Positions 1 to 8,871 of a DNA stretch of 57,502 nt are shown here, in pieces. Where the stretch lies: contig JAMOBE010000017.1 in the NCBI GenBank assembly GCA_039908285.1, positions 1 through 57,502 of the forward strand, in the 5' to 3' direction. The notes beneath the pieces are model-generated. The model was not told where the DNA came from, did not search any database, and worked only from the letters and a program-made list of their open reading frames with translations. The stretch comes from JAMOBE01 sp039908285. Its GTDB lineage: Bacteria > Pseudomonadota > Alphaproteobacteria > Rhodospirillales > Rhodospirillaceae. The number at the start of each line of letters is the position of its first letter. Position 1 is the first letter of the stretch. The translations under genes were made by a program, and so were the position numbers.

Positions 1-18
1 CCTGGGAGTCCCGGGGAG

Positions 19-44
19 TTTGAGGGGCCTCTCGGCCCCTCAAA
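19..44. other. GC-rich hairpin in the region downstream of aprA
   Basis: An 11-bp perfect inverted repeat (19-29 with 34-44, loop TCTC) ends in AAA on one side and TTT on the other. It is followed on the plus strand by a pyrimidine-rich stretch. It could terminate a plus-strand transcript entering from the left or belong to the dispersed palindromes seen elsewhere in the window. Positions 1-193 hold no convincing gene; only this hairpin and the one at 110-135 stand out. Confidence 0.4.
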
Positions 45-109
45 ACCTTTCTTACTTCCTTTTTTCAACAAACAAACCCTATTTCTTCAAACACCCCCCC
101 AACGGCAAA

Positions 110-135
110 GGGGTGCCGACCACCGTCGGCACCCC
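110..135 (-). terminator. Probable terminator of aprBA
   Basis: An 11-bp perfect stem (110-120 with 125-135, loop CACC) lies 59 nt past the aprA stop. Read on the minus strand, the stem is followed by only a short TTT run. It is therefore a plausible but not textbook intrinsic terminator for the aprBA transcript. Confidence 0.45.
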
Positions 136-193
136 CGTCTCGCCATCGGGGACGAGCCCGGTCCCCTCGCGGAGCCCGGGCCACCCTCCGACC

Positions 194-2113
194 TTAGTGC
201 TTGGCGCCGCCGTAGCTCTTCGGCACCAGATCCACGTGCGGAACCTTGCGCAGGGTCCACTCGCCCGTCGCCGGGTCCATCCGCGAGTTGACGAAGCACT
301 TCCAGTTCGCCTCGTCCAGCTTCGGGAAGTCCGCGCGATAGAAGAAGCCCGGATAGCGGGTCTCTTCGCGGAACAGGATGTGACGGAGGTGAGCCTCCGC
401 CGCGCGCAGACGGTGATAGTTCTCCCACGCGCGGAGCAGCTCGTGCAGGTCCTTCGCCTTCAGGTTCTCGCTGTCTTCCTTGAGCATCTTGAGATGATCA
501 AGGCCCCTCTCGAGAAGGTTCTTGTTGGTGTTGTAGTAGGTGGACACGCCGGCCACGTACTCGTCCATGTACTTCTGCAGGCGCATCTGGAACATCTTCG
601 GGGAGATGAAGAACGGATTCACTTCCTCGGAGGTGGTCTTGTCCTTGTGCTCGATGTAGTTACGAACCGGCTTGTAGATCTCCTCGGCGATCGCCTTGAT
701 GTCGCCCTTGAGAGCCGGCTTGAAGCCCTTGTTGTCGCGGCAGAAACGGACCATTTCCTTGCCGGCGAGACGACCCTCGGTGTGCGAACCCGACGAGAAC
801 TTGTGGCCGGAAGCGCCGACACCGTCACCGGCGGTGAACAGACCCTTCACCGTGGTCATGCGGTTGTAGCCCCACTTCCACTCCTTCGGGGAGTTCAGGT
901 CTTCCGGACCCGACACCCAGATGCCGCAGCAGCCGGAGTGCGACCCGAGAAGGTACGGCTCGGTCGGCATCAGCTCGGAAGCGGTCTCCTCCGGGCGGAT
1001 GTTCATGCCGGCCCACACGCCAGCCTGGCCGATGCACATGTCGAGGAAGTCTTCCCACGCTTCCGCCTCGAGATGCTTGATCTCCTTCGGAGTCATGGTC
1101 TCGGCCAGCTTCTTCATGGCCGTCGGGGTGTCCATGATGATCGGGCCGCGGCCTTCCCGCATTTCCTTCAGCATGGCATGGTTGCGCAGGCAGGTCGGAA
1201 CCACCGTCGCCGTGTCATAAGGAGCGAACTCCTTCAGCATGTCGGCGTTCTTGATCACGTAGTTCTCGCCATAGCCGTTGGTGGCCTGGGACTTGAACAG
1301 CAGGAACCACGCACCCACCGGGCCGTAGCCGTCCTTGAAGCGGGCCGGCACGAAGCGGTTTTCCATCATGGTCAGCTCGGCACCGACCTCGGCCGCCATG
1401 GCGTAGGTCGAACCGGCGTTCCACACCGGATACCAGGTGCGGCCCATGCCCTCGCCCAGCGACCGCGGACGGAAGATGTTCACGGCGCCGCCGCAGACGT
1501 TCAGGATGGCATTGGCCTTGAAGACGAACAGCTTGTGCTCGCGGACCGAGAAGCCCACGGCGCCGGCGATGCGGTTCGACTCGTTCTGGTCGAGGAGCAG
1601 CTTCACGATGAAGCAGCGCTCGATGATGTTCTCGATCCCGAGCGCCTTCTTGGCGGCCTCGGCGACGATGGGCTTGTAGCTCTCGCCGTTGATCATGATC
1701 TGCCAGCGGCCGGAGCGGACCGGCTTGCCGCCGTCCTTGAGGGCCACACCCTCGGTCTCCTTGGTCTTCCAGATCGGCAGGCCCCATTCCTCGAACAGGT
1801 GCACTGTGCCGTCAACGTGACGGCCCACGTCGAACACCAGGTCGTCGCGGGTGATGCCCATGAGGTCCGCGGACACCATGCGCACATAGTCCTCGGGCTT
1901 GTTCTCGCCGAGGTAGGTATTGATGGCCGACAGACCCATGGCCACCGCACCGGAGCGGTCCATGGACGCCTTGTCAACCAGGGTCACCTTGACGTCGTCG
2001 CCGGCCCAGCGCTTGGCCTCATAGGCGCAGCCGCAGGCGGCCATGCCGCCGCCGATGATCAGAACGTCGGTGGTGATTTCGATGATATCGGGATTACCAA
2101 AAGTCCCAGCCAT
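194..2113 (-). CDS. aprA: Adenylylsulfate (APS) reductase alpha subunit
   Basis: The 639-residue product matches the usual AprA length. It is the FAD subunit that interconverts APS with AMP plus sulfite in the cytoplasm. The N-terminal Rossmann motif GGGMAACGCAYEA lies near residues 21-33. The RSGAVAMGLSAINTYLG segment, the GSHSGCCGIW segment (with the expected active-site His) and the C-terminal SGSHTEGRLAGKEM flavin-binding stretch are all present. It follows aprB by 135 nt on the same strand, giving the canonical aprBA order. With sat and qmoAB-hdrCB next door it most likely works in sulfite oxidation, with APS reduction as the reverse option. The ATG start is preceded by a GGAGGGG ribosome binding site. 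Confidence 0.97.
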   Translation of the reverse strand: MAGTFGNPDIIEITTDVLIIGGGMAACGCAYEAKRWAGDDVKVTLVDKASMDRSGAVAMGLSAINTYLGENKPEDYVRMVSADLMGITRDDLVFDVGRHVDGTVHLFEEWGLPIWKTKETEGVALKDGGKPVRSGRWQIMINGESYKPIVAEAAKKALGIENIIERCFIVKLLLDQNESNRIAGAVGFSVREHKLFVFKANAILNVCGGAVNIFRPRSLGEGMGRTWYPVWNAGSTYAMAAEVGAELTMMENRFVPARFKDGYGPVGAWFLLFKSQATNGYGENYVIKNADMLKEFAPYDTATVVPTCLRNHAMLKEMREGRGPIIMDTPTAMKKLAETMTPKEIKHLEAEAWEDFLDMCIGQAGVWAGMNIRPEETASELMPTEPYLLGSHSGCCGIWVSGPEDLNSPKEWKWGYNRMTTVKGLFTAGDGVGASGHKFSSGSHTEGRLAGKEMVRFCRDNKGFKPALKGDIKAIAEEIYKPVRNYIEHKDKTTSEEVNPFFISPKMFQMRLQKYMDEYVAGVSTYYNTNKNLLERGLDHLKMLKEDSENLKAKDLHELLRAWENYHRLRAAEAHLRHILFREETRYPGFFYRADFPKLDEANWKCFVNSRMDPATGEWTLRKVPHVDLVPKSYGGAKH

Positions 2114-2248
2114 TAAAAGTCCCCTCCAGAAAAGCGCGGGTGTCCGTCACCCGGGACGGACCTGCCGCCAACTGCCCGCGGCCGTTCCCGCCTTTTGGCG
2201 GGCGCACCGCGACGTCGAACCACTATGATCGGATGGACGCTTCCACCA

Positions 2249-2671
2249 TCAGATGGTCGGAAGAGTCACGCCCGCTTCGGTGAACAGCAGATTGCTCTTG
2301 ATGTCGCCCGGAGCCGGCTTGTTGCCATACGGGTCGATCGTGCCGACCGCGGTGGTGCGGACGGGGAACTTGAACCGCTTGACCTCGCCGTCGCGGAACT
2401 TGATGGTCCACATGATGGACTGGTCGGTACGCAGCGGAATGCAGGCGCCGCCCATGGGCACGACGTCCTGGTAGGCGCGAACCTCGATGGCCTGCTGCGG
2501 GCAGGCCTTCACGCAGCACTGGCACTCCCAGCACTGTTCCGGCTCCTGATTGAAAGCCTTCATCCTGCTGGTGTCGAGCTTCATCAGGTCGTTGGGACAG
2601 ATATACATGCAGGCGGTGACCTCACCGCCCTTGCAGCCGTCGCACTTGTCCGTATGCACAAAGGTGGGCAT
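2249..2671 (-). CDS. aprB: Adenylylsulfate reductase beta subunit, ferredoxin-like
   Basis: The 140-residue product is the two-[4Fe-4S] electron-transfer subunit of APS reductase. The first cluster motif CDGCKGGEVTACMYICP lies near residues 11-27. The second, CWECQCCVKACP, is near residues 47-58. A C-terminal tail would wrap around AprA. It moves electrons between the AprA flavin and the Qmo/Hdr complex. The ATG is preceded by GGGGAGGAATTTGG, a strong ribosome binding site. It is the first gene of aprBA, with a sigma-70-like promoter at 2752-2780. Confidence 0.97.
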   Translation of the reverse strand: MPTFVHTDKCDGCKGGEVTACMYICPNDLMKLDTSRMKAFNQEPEQCWECQCCVKACPQQAIEVRAYQDVVPMGGACIPLRTDQSIMWTIKFRDGEVKRFKFPVRTTAVGTIDPYGNKPAPGDIKSNLLFTEAGVTLPTI

Positions 2672-2751
2672 CCAAATTCCTCCCCTGGTTCGCCCGCCGC
2701 GAGCCCCCCCTGGGGCACGGCACTTCAGCAGTTACTGAATATTAATGGTCA

Positions 2752-2780
2752 TTCATATATCCCCGAACGACCCTTGTCAA
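2752..2780 (-). promoter_or_regulatory. Sigma-70-type promoter for aprBA
   Basis: On the minus strand a perfect TTGACA (-35, 2780-2775) is separated by 17 nt from TATGAA (-10, 2757-2752). The inferred start leaves a leader of about 75 nt before aprB. The leader carries a small inverted repeat, TTCAG-N6-CTGAA (about 2723-2738), which could be an operator. The divergent MazG gene starts about 80 bp away on the other side. Confidence 0.6.
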
Positions 2781-2862
2781 ACGCCGAAAACGTCCTCAAG
2801 GTCGCGACGGTCGCGGAGCGGCTCCGCGCCATCGTTTCCCCCCTGCCATGGATCGTCCGATG

Positions 2863-3225
2863 ACCGACACGCAACCGACCCTTGACGACCTGACCCGGCG
2901 GCTGGTCGCCTTTCGCGACGCCAGGGACTGGCGCCAGTTCCATGGACTGAAGAATCTGATCGTGTCGACCGGAATCGAGGTCGGGGAACTCCTCGAACTG
3001 ATCCAGTGGAAGGGCGACGCCGAGGTCGAGTCCCTGGCCGCCGATCCGGCGTTCCGGCTGAGACTCGGGGAGGAGTGCGCCGATGTGCTGCTCTATCTCC
3101 TTCTTGTCTGCGAGCGGGCGGGACTCGATCTTGGCGCCGTCGCCGCCGCCAAGATCGACGCCAACGACCGCAAGTACCCGGTCGACAAGGCCCGAGGCTC
3201 CGCCCGCAAGTACACCGAACTTTAG
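2863..3225 (+). CDS. MazG-like nucleotide pyrophosphohydrolase
   Basis: A 120-residue single-domain MazG/RS21-C6 type protein. These enzymes hydrolyse nucleoside triphosphates, often non-canonical dNTPs such as modified dCTP, to the monophosphate plus pyrophosphate. The Mg-binding signature is visible as EVGELLE (helix 1) and EECADVLLYLL (helix 2), and the C-terminus has the typical NDRKYPVDKARGSARKY. An ATG at 2848 would add five residues but lacks a ribosome binding site; 2863 matches the usual family start. It sits between aprBA and sat, where a pyrophosphate-linked or housecleaning role is conceivable, but no specific link is proven. Confidence 0.85.
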   Translation, partial: TDTQPTLDDLTRRLVAFRDARDWRQFHGLKNLIVSTGIEVGELLELIQWKGDAEVESLAADPAFRLRLGEECADVLLYLLLVCERAGLDLGAVAAAKIDANDRKYPVDKARGSARKYTEL

Positions 3226-3362
3226 AAGCTGCTAATTTTCCTGTGGCGCGGGGGCGGCGATTCGATTATTTTCCGACGAAATCCGAATCAGAGGCGGGGC
3301 GGTCGTGTGTGCGGCCGCGGTGAACCGCTGCATTGGACTCGACGAATTCAGGGAGTGTGGAA

Positions 3363-4538
3363 ATGTCGAAGCTGGTACCGCCGCACGGTGGAGAAGACCT
3401 CAAACCCCTGCTGGTTCCCGCGGTCGAGCGCGCCGAGGAACTGAGGCGTGCGGCGCACCTGAAACAGGTGCCGATGACCAGCCGCGAGACCTCGGACGTC
3501 ATCATGCTGGCCATGGGCGCCTACACGCCCCTCGACGGCTTCATGGGCAAGGCCGACTGGAAGGGCGTGTGCGCCGACATGAAGATGACGAACGGCCTGT
3601 TCTGGCCGATTCCCATCACCCTGTCGACGACCAAGGCCATCGCCGACAGCATCGCCGCCGACGAGGAAGTGGCCCTGGTGGACGCCGACTCGGGCGAGAT
3701 CATGGCGATCATGGAGGTGCGGGAGAAGTACACCATCGACCGCGACTTCGAGAACCAGCACGTCTATCGCACCACCGACAAGGCCCACCCCGGCGTCCAG
3801 AAGGTCAACTCCCAGGGCGAGTTCAACCTGGCCGGCCCGGTGCGCTGCCTGTCCGAGGGCGAATATCCCGAGAAGTACAAGGACCTCTACCTGCGCCCCG
3901 CCGAGTCCCGCGCGGTGTTCGCCCAGAAGGGCTGGTCCCGCGTCGCCGCCTTCCAGACCCGCAACCCCATGCATCGCAGCCATGAGCACCTGGCCAAGAT
4001 CGCGGTCGAGGTCACCGACGGCGTGTTCATCCACCAGGTCCTCGGCAAGCTGAAGGAAGGCGACATCCCCGCCGAAGTGCGCACCGAGGCCATCGGCGCC
4101 ATGATCGACCACTACTTCGTCCCGGGCACGGTGATCCAGGCCGGCTATCCCATCGAGATGCGCTATGCCGGCCCGCGCGAGGCGCTGATCCACGCCCTGA
4201 TCCGCCAGAACTTCGGCTGCTCCCACCTCATCGTCGGCCGCGACCACGCCGGCGTCGGTGACTATTACGGCCCGTTCGATGCCCAGCACATCTTCGACAC
4301 CCTGTGGCCGGGGGCTCTGGTCACCCAGCCGCTGAAGATCGACATCACCTTCTACTGCAAGAAGTGCTACGGCATGGCGACCGCCAAGACCTGCCCCCAC
4401 GGCAAGGAGGACCAGGTCAACATCTCCGGCACCAAGCAGCGTGAGATGCTGTCCAAGGGCGAGCCCATCCCGCCCGAGTTCAGCCGCCCCGAGGTGGTGA
4501 AGATCCTGCAGAAATACTACGCCTCGGGCGGAAAGTAA
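3363..4538 (+). CDS. sat: Sulfate adenylyltransferase (ATP sulfurylase)
   Basis: A 391-residue single-domain ATP sulfurylase of the dissimilatory/archaeal type, without an APS-kinase fusion. It interconverts sulfate plus ATP with APS plus pyrophosphate. The sulfate/ATP motif QTRNPMHRSHEH, the GRDHAGVGDYYG motif and a C-terminal Cys/His cluster (CKKCYGMATAKTCPH) that fits the zinc site of this class are all visible. The ATG at 3363 has GGGAG seven bases upstream; an in-frame TTG at 3333 would only add unconserved residues. With aprBA it can produce ATP from sulfite oxidation. A small inverted repeat (GATTCG at 3259, CGAATC at 3284) upstream may be regulatory. Confidence 0.97.
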   Translation: MSKLVPPHGGEDLKPLLVPAVERAEELRRAAHLKQVPMTSRETSDVIMLAMGAYTPLDGFMGKADWKGVCADMKMTNGLFWPIPITLSTTKAIADSIAADEEVALVDADSGEIMAIMEVREKYTIDRDFENQHVYRTTDKAHPGVQKVNSQGEFNLAGPVRCLSEGEYPEKYKDLYLRPAESRAVFAQKGWSRVAAFQTRNPMHRSHEHLAKIAVEVTDGVFIHQVLGKLKEGDIPAEVRTEAIGAMIDHYFVPGTVIQAGYPIEMRYAGPREALIHALIRQNFGCSHLIVGRDHAGVGDYYGPFDAQHIFDTLWPGALVTQPLKIDITFYCKKCYGMATAKTCPHGKEDQVNISGTKQREMLSKGEPIPPEFSRPEVVKILQKYYASGGK

Positions 4539-4546
4539 GCCGGGCC

Positions 4547-4579
4547 GCCCGGCCGCCCGCCTCGTGCGGACGGCCGGGC
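4547..4579 (+). terminator. Strong hairpin between sat and qmoA
   Basis: A 14-bp GC-rich stem with one mismatch (4547-4560 with 4566-4579, loop CTCGT) begins 9 nt after the sat stop. No U-tract follows, so it may attenuate transcription or stabilise the sat mRNA 3' end rather than fully terminate. qmoA starts 96 nt further on. Confidence 0.45.
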
Positions 4580-4675
4580 TGTCCTGGTCCTGTGCGGTAA
4601 TGACTCTGGTATGGCAACGTGCTTTCCGGCGGCCGGATCATTGGTCCGCGCCAGCGACACGAAGGGAGAGGGGAC

Positions 4676-5947
4676 ATGACGGATCAGAAACCCCGTAGCC
4701 AGACGATTCTGGTGGTGGGCGGCGGCATCAGCGGCGTGACCACGGCGCTCGAGGCGGCCGAGGCCGGCTACGAGGTCGTCATCCTGGAAAAGGCGCCGAC
4801 TCTGGGGGGCCGGGTGGCCCAGCTCAACCGGTATTTCCCCAAACTCTGTCACCCCACCTGCGGGCTGGAGATCAACTTCCAGCGCATCCGCAAGAATCCG
4901 CGGGTCAAGGTGTTCACCATGGCGACCGTCGCCGGCGTCAAGGGCGGACGGGGCGACTACACGGTGACCGTGAAGACCACTCCCCGCCACGTGCGGCCCA
5001 ACTGCACCGCCTGCGGCGACTGCGCCAAGGCCTGCGAGACCAGGGTGCCCAATCCCTTCGACTACAACATGGGCGAGACCACGGCCGCCTACCTGCCGCA
5101 CGAGATGGCTTTCCCCATGCGCTACGTGGTGGCCCCGCAGGTGATCGGCACCCCCGACGCCGACAAGATCAAGGCGTCCTGCAAGTACGACGCCATCGAC
5201 CTGGATGAGAAGGAGGCCACCTTTGAGCTTGGCGTCGGCGCCATCGTCTGGGCCACCGGCTGGCAGCCCTATGACGCCAACCGCATCAGCCCCTATCGCT
5301 ACGCCCACATCAAGGACGTCATCAACAACGTGGAGATGGAGCGCCTGGCCTCCCACAACGGCCCGACCCACGGCCGCATCCTGCGACCCTCCGACGGCAA
5401 GGAGCCGAAGAAGGTGGCGCTGATCCAGTGCGCCGGCTCGCGCGACTACAATCACCTTGCCTATTGCTCGCGCATCTGCTGCCTGGCGTCGATGAAGCAC
5501 GCGGCCTATGTGCGCGAGCAGTACGCCGACGCGACGGTCGACATCTACTACATCGACATCCGCGCCCACGACAAGCTGGAGGCGTTCTATCGCAAGCTGA
5601 AGGTGGACCCGCAGGTGACGTTCATCAAGTCGAAGCCCGCCGAGATCAAGATCGGCCCCGATGGCGGCCCCGTGGTGTGCGGCGAGAACACGCTGACCCG
5701 CGAACTCTACCAGACGCCCTATGATCTGGTGGTCCTGGCGACGGGCATGCAGCCCGCCTCCGCCGTGGACCGGCCGGCGATGGAGGTGGGCATGGACGAC
5801 TACGGATTCGTCGTCCCCGCCCTCGATGACGACGGCGTGTTCGCGGCCGGCGTCGCCTCCGGTCCCATCGACGTGTCCATGTCCGTGCAATCCGCCACCG
5901 CCGCCGCCCTGAAGGCGATCCAGGCGGTCTCGGGCGCCGCCCGCTAA
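4676..5947 (+). CDS. qmoA: QmoA, HdrA-like flavoprotein of the quinone-interacting oxidoreductase
   Basis: A 423-residue soluble flavoprotein related to the HdrA subunit of heterodisulfide reductase. The FAD Rossmann motif is VVGGGISGVT near residues 13-22. A single Cys-rich site is present, with CTACGDCAKACETRVPNPF at about residue 110. HdrA-type cysteines CHPTCGLE and CAGSRD follow. QmoA-QmoB transfers electrons between the quinone/thiol side and AprAB. The ATG follows GGGAGAGGGGAC. qmoB starts 22 nt after the stop, so the genes are co-transcribed. Confidence 0.95.
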   Translation: MTDQKPRSQTILVVGGGISGVTTALEAAEAGYEVVILEKAPTLGGRVAQLNRYFPKLCHPTCGLEINFQRIRKNPRVKVFTMATVAGVKGGRGDYTVTVKTTPRHVRPNCTACGDCAKACETRVPNPFDYNMGETTAAYLPHEMAFPMRYVVAPQVIGTPDADKIKASCKYDAIDLDEKEATFELGVGAIVWATGWQPYDANRISPYRYAHIKDVINNVEMERLASHNGPTHGRILRPSDGKEPKKVALIQCAGSRDYNHLAYCSRICCLASMKHAAYVREQYADATVDIYYIDIRAHDKLEAFYRKLKVDPQVTFIKSKPAEIKIGPDGGPVVCGENTLTRELYQTPYDLVVLATGMQPASAVDRPAMEVGMDDYGFVVPALDDDGVFAAGVASGPIDVSMSVQSATAAALKAIQAVSGAAR

Positions 5948-5969
5948 CGCCGCAGAAAGGGGAAGTTTC

Positions 5970-8240
5970 ATGTCAGCAGCGAAGAGTACCGGCGTTTACC
6001 TTTGCAGCGGCTGCGGCATCGGCGAAGCCGTGACCATGGGCGAGCTGGAGAAGGTCGTCACCAAGGAGTTCAAGAAGCCCGTCAAGAGCCACGCCTGCCT
6101 GTGCGGCGACGAGGGACTGGCGGTCATCAAGGCCGATATCGAGGCCGGCACGGTCAACCAGGTGGTGGTGGGCGCCTGCTCGCCCCGCACCATGACCGAC
6201 CGTTTCCGTTTCCCCGCCACCCAGGTGCTCCGCAGCAACCTCAGGGAGCAGGTGGCGTGGAGCCATCCGGCCGGCGACGAAGACACCCGGATGATGGCCG
6301 AGGACAATCTGCGCATGTCCCTGACCGAGGCCGCCAAGTCCACCCTGCCCGAGCCCAAGATCGACGGGGAGTACTCGTCGGTGGTGATGGTGGTGGGCGG
6401 TGGCACGGCGGGCCTGACCGCGGCCCACGAGGCCGCGCAGGCCGGCCACGAGGTGCTGCTGGTGGAGCGCGCGGCCAAGCTCGGCGGCAACGCCGCCAAC
6501 TGGTCGAAGCGCATGCCCCACCGGCCGCCCTACCGCGCCATCCAGGGCAACGACATCGACACCCTGATCGCCACGGTCACCGCCGACTCGCGGGTCAAGG
6601 TCAAGACCGGCTGCACCGTCGCCAAGACCTCGGGCATGCCGGGCAAGTTCGCGGTCGAGTTCAGCGACGGCAGCGGCGCCACGGTGGGCGCCATCGTCGT
6701 CGCCACCGGCTGGCGGCCCTATGACCCGACCAAACTCGGGCATCTCGGCTATGGCGTGTCGCCCGACGTGGTCACCAACGTGCAGATGGAAGGCATGCTG
6801 AGCGGCGGCAAGGTCGCCCGCAAGTCCGACGGCAAGGCCCCCGGCGTGGTGGCCTTCGTCCAGTGCGCCGGCTCACGCGATCCCGACCACCTGCCCTACT
6901 GCTCGTCGGTGTGCTGCGGCGTGTCCATCAAGCAGGCCCTGCAGCTCCGCGAGGCCGATCCCAAGGTGATGACCTACATCATCTACGAGGAACTGCGCAC
7001 CCCGGGTGTCGCCGAGGAGTTCTACCGCGCCGCCCAGGAGGCCGGCGTCATCTTCATGAAGGGCAAGGTCAAGTCGGTGGACAAGGCGTTGACCGTGGTG
7101 GTCGACGACGCCCTGCTGCAACAGGAAGTGCCGCTGGCCGGCGTCGACCTGGTGGTGCTGGCCACCGGCATGGTGCCCAACTCCACCAACATCGACGCGC
7201 CGACGCCGGAACTGGACGAGGAGAAGCTCCGGGTCCTGCACAACGACGTCAATCCGCTGTCGCCGATCAAGGTCGCCGGCTATGCGGGCGAGGCGCCGGC
7301 GCCACTGCCGGCTCCGCCCGACACCCTGCCGGAGGGGGCGCCGATCCTCAACCTGCAGTACCGTCAGGGACCCCATCTGCCGATGCTGGCCGACGGCTTC
7401 GCCGACAGCCACTACATCTGTTTCCCCTACGAGACCCGGCGGACCGGCATCTACACCTGCGGTCCGGTGCGTCGGCCCATGGACATGGGGGAGACCGCCG
7501 AGGACGCGACGGGCGCGGTGATGAAGGCCATCCAGGCCATCCGCAACGCCGGCCAGGGTGTCGCCCTGCATCCGCGGGCGGGCGACCTGTCGTACCCGAT
7601 GATCAACCTGAACCAGTGCACCAAGTGCCGCCGTTGCACGGTGGAGTGTCCGTTCGGGGCCATCGACGAGAACGAGGCCAGCTATCCGCAGGTCAACGAG
7701 ACCCGCTGCCGCCGCTGCGGAACCTGCATGGGCGCCTGTCCGGTGCGCACCATCAGCTTCGCCAACTACTCGGTGGACATGCTGGGCAGCATGATCAAGG
7801 CGGTGAACATCCCCGACGAGTTCGACGAGAAGCCGCGCATCCTGATCCTGGCCTGCGAGAACGACGCCTATCCGGCCCTGGACATGGCCGGCATCTCCCG
7901 CCAGCAGTACAGCGCCTTCGTCCGCATCATTCCGGTGCGCTGCCTGGGGTCGGTCAGCCTGCTGCTGATCTCCGATGCCTTGTCGGTGGGCTTCGACGGC
8001 GTGATGCTGATGGGCTGCAAGCCGGGCGACGACTACCAGTGCCACTTCGTCAAGGGCAGCGGCATCTCCCGCGAGCGCCTGAGCAAGGTCGGCGAGACGC
8101 TGAAGAGCATGCAGCTCGAGTCGGCGCGGGTGACCCAGGTCGAGGCCTCGATCGCCGACTCGGCACGCCTGCCCAAGCTGATCGACGCCTTCGTCGCCGA
8201 GCTTGACGGCTTCGGGCCAAATCCGTTCAAGGGGTTCTAA
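5970..8240 (+). CDS. qmoB: QmoB, HdrA-like flavoprotein fused to an MvhD-like iron-sulfur domain
   Basis: A 756-residue protein with an N-terminal Cys-rich HdrA segment (CSGCGIGEAV; SHACLCGDEGL) followed by an FAD fold (VVGGGTAGLTA near residue 142). CAGSRDPDHLPYCSSVCCG comes next. Two ferredoxin motifs follow, CTKCRRCTVECP and CRRCGTCMGACP, around residues 550-590. The C-terminal domain resembles MvhD/FrhD (CENDAYPALD, RCLGSVS, GCKPGDDYQC). This order is typical of QmoB. It is the larger electron-transfer subunit linking AprAB to the HdrBC pair. The ribosome binding site is AAAGGGGAAG. hdrC starts 3 nt after the stop. Confidence 0.95.
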   Translation: MSAAKSTGVYLCSGCGIGEAVTMGELEKVVTKEFKKPVKSHACLCGDEGLAVIKADIEAGTVNQVVVGACSPRTMTDRFRFPATQVLRSNLREQVAWSHPAGDEDTRMMAEDNLRMSLTEAAKSTLPEPKIDGEYSSVVMVVGGGTAGLTAAHEAAQAGHEVLLVERAAKLGGNAANWSKRMPHRPPYRAIQGNDIDTLIATVTADSRVKVKTGCTVAKTSGMPGKFAVEFSDGSGATVGAIVVATGWRPYDPTKLGHLGYGVSPDVVTNVQMEGMLSGGKVARKSDGKAPGVVAFVQCAGSRDPDHLPYCSSVCCGVSIKQALQLREADPKVMTYIIYEELRTPGVAEEFYRAAQEAGVIFMKGKVKSVDKALTVVVDDALLQQEVPLAGVDLVVLATGMVPNSTNIDAPTPELDEEKLRVLHNDVNPLSPIKVAGYAGEAPAPLPAPPDTLPEGAPILNLQYRQGPHLPMLADGFADSHYICFPYETRRTGIYTCGPVRRPMDMGETAEDATGAVMKAIQAIRNAGQGVALHPRAGDLSYPMINLNQCTKCRRCTVECPFGAIDENEASYPQVNETRCRRCGTCMGACPVRTISFANYSVDMLGSMIKAVNIPDEFDEKPRILILACENDAYPALDMAGISRQQYSAFVRIIPVRCLGSVSLLLISDALSVGFDGVMLMGCKPGDDYQCHFVKGSGISRERLSKVGETLKSMQLESARVTQVEASIADSARLPKLIDAFVAELDGFGPNPFKGF

Positions 8241-8243
8241 GCC

Positions 8244-8867
8244 ATGACCAGTGTCTCTCCCACCCCGACTCGCAAATACGACCTCAGCTTCGCGCGCTGG
8301 GTCTACGAGAACATCGACGGCGGCGACCGCATGGCCATGTGCATGCAGTGCGGGACATGCTCGGGAAGCTGCGCCCTCAACACCCAGATGGACTATGGGC
8401 CGCGCAAGCTGTTCATGATGATCCGCGCCGGCATGAAGGACGAGGTGCTGACCTCCAACACCATCTGGAACTGCGTCTCCTGCTACAACTGCGTGGTCCG
8501 CTGTCCGCGCAAGGTGCCGGTCGCCTATATTCTGCACGATCTCGCGACGGTTGCGGTACGGGAGGGCTATGCCCAGGCCCGTACCGAGGAGACCACCAAG
8601 TTCGCCAAGGCCTTCATCTGGAGCGCCCGGACCTTTGGCCGCACCGACGAGCGGCTGGTCAGCGTGCTGTTCTACTTCTCGGAGGGGATCAGCGCCGGCT
8701 TCAAGAAGCTGATGGCGTTCAAGGGCATCGCCTTCAATTTCGTCAAGGTCGGCCGGCTGCACATCGGCCTGCCCCACATGATCAAGAAGCGGGGCGAGTT
8801 GAAGTCGATCATGGCCAAGGCCGCCGAAATCGAGGCGCGCCATGGTGGCGCCAGCGGGGAGAAGTGA
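8244..8867 (+). CDS. hdrC: HdrC-like iron-sulfur subunit associated with Qmo
   Basis: A 207-residue protein with two [4Fe-4S] binding motifs, CMQCGTCSGSC (near residue 33) and CVSCYNCVVRCP (near residue 75), as in the C subunit of heterodisulfide reductase. No transmembrane segments are evident. It therefore corresponds to the soluble HdrC part of QmoC without the cytochrome-b-like membrane half. It probably carries electrons between QmoAB and HdrB. It is tightly packed between qmoB (3 nt) and hdrB (4 nt). Confidence 0.92.
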   Translation: MTSVSPTPTRKYDLSFARWVYENIDGGDRMAMCMQCGTCSGSCALNTQMDYGPRKLFMMIRAGMKDEVLTSNTIWNCVSCYNCVVRCPRKVPVAYILHDLATVAVREGYAQARTEETTKFAKAFIWSARTFGRTDERLVSVLFYFSEGISAGFKKLMAFKGIAFNFVKVGRLHIGLPHMIKKRGELKSIMAKAAEIEARHGGASGEK

Positions 8868-8871
8868 GACC

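Noticed and set aside
20..2116. 698-residue plus-strand frame opposite aprA
   Set aside because: No family resemblance; its codons mirror the real aprA on the other strand, and its start is in the hairpin region.
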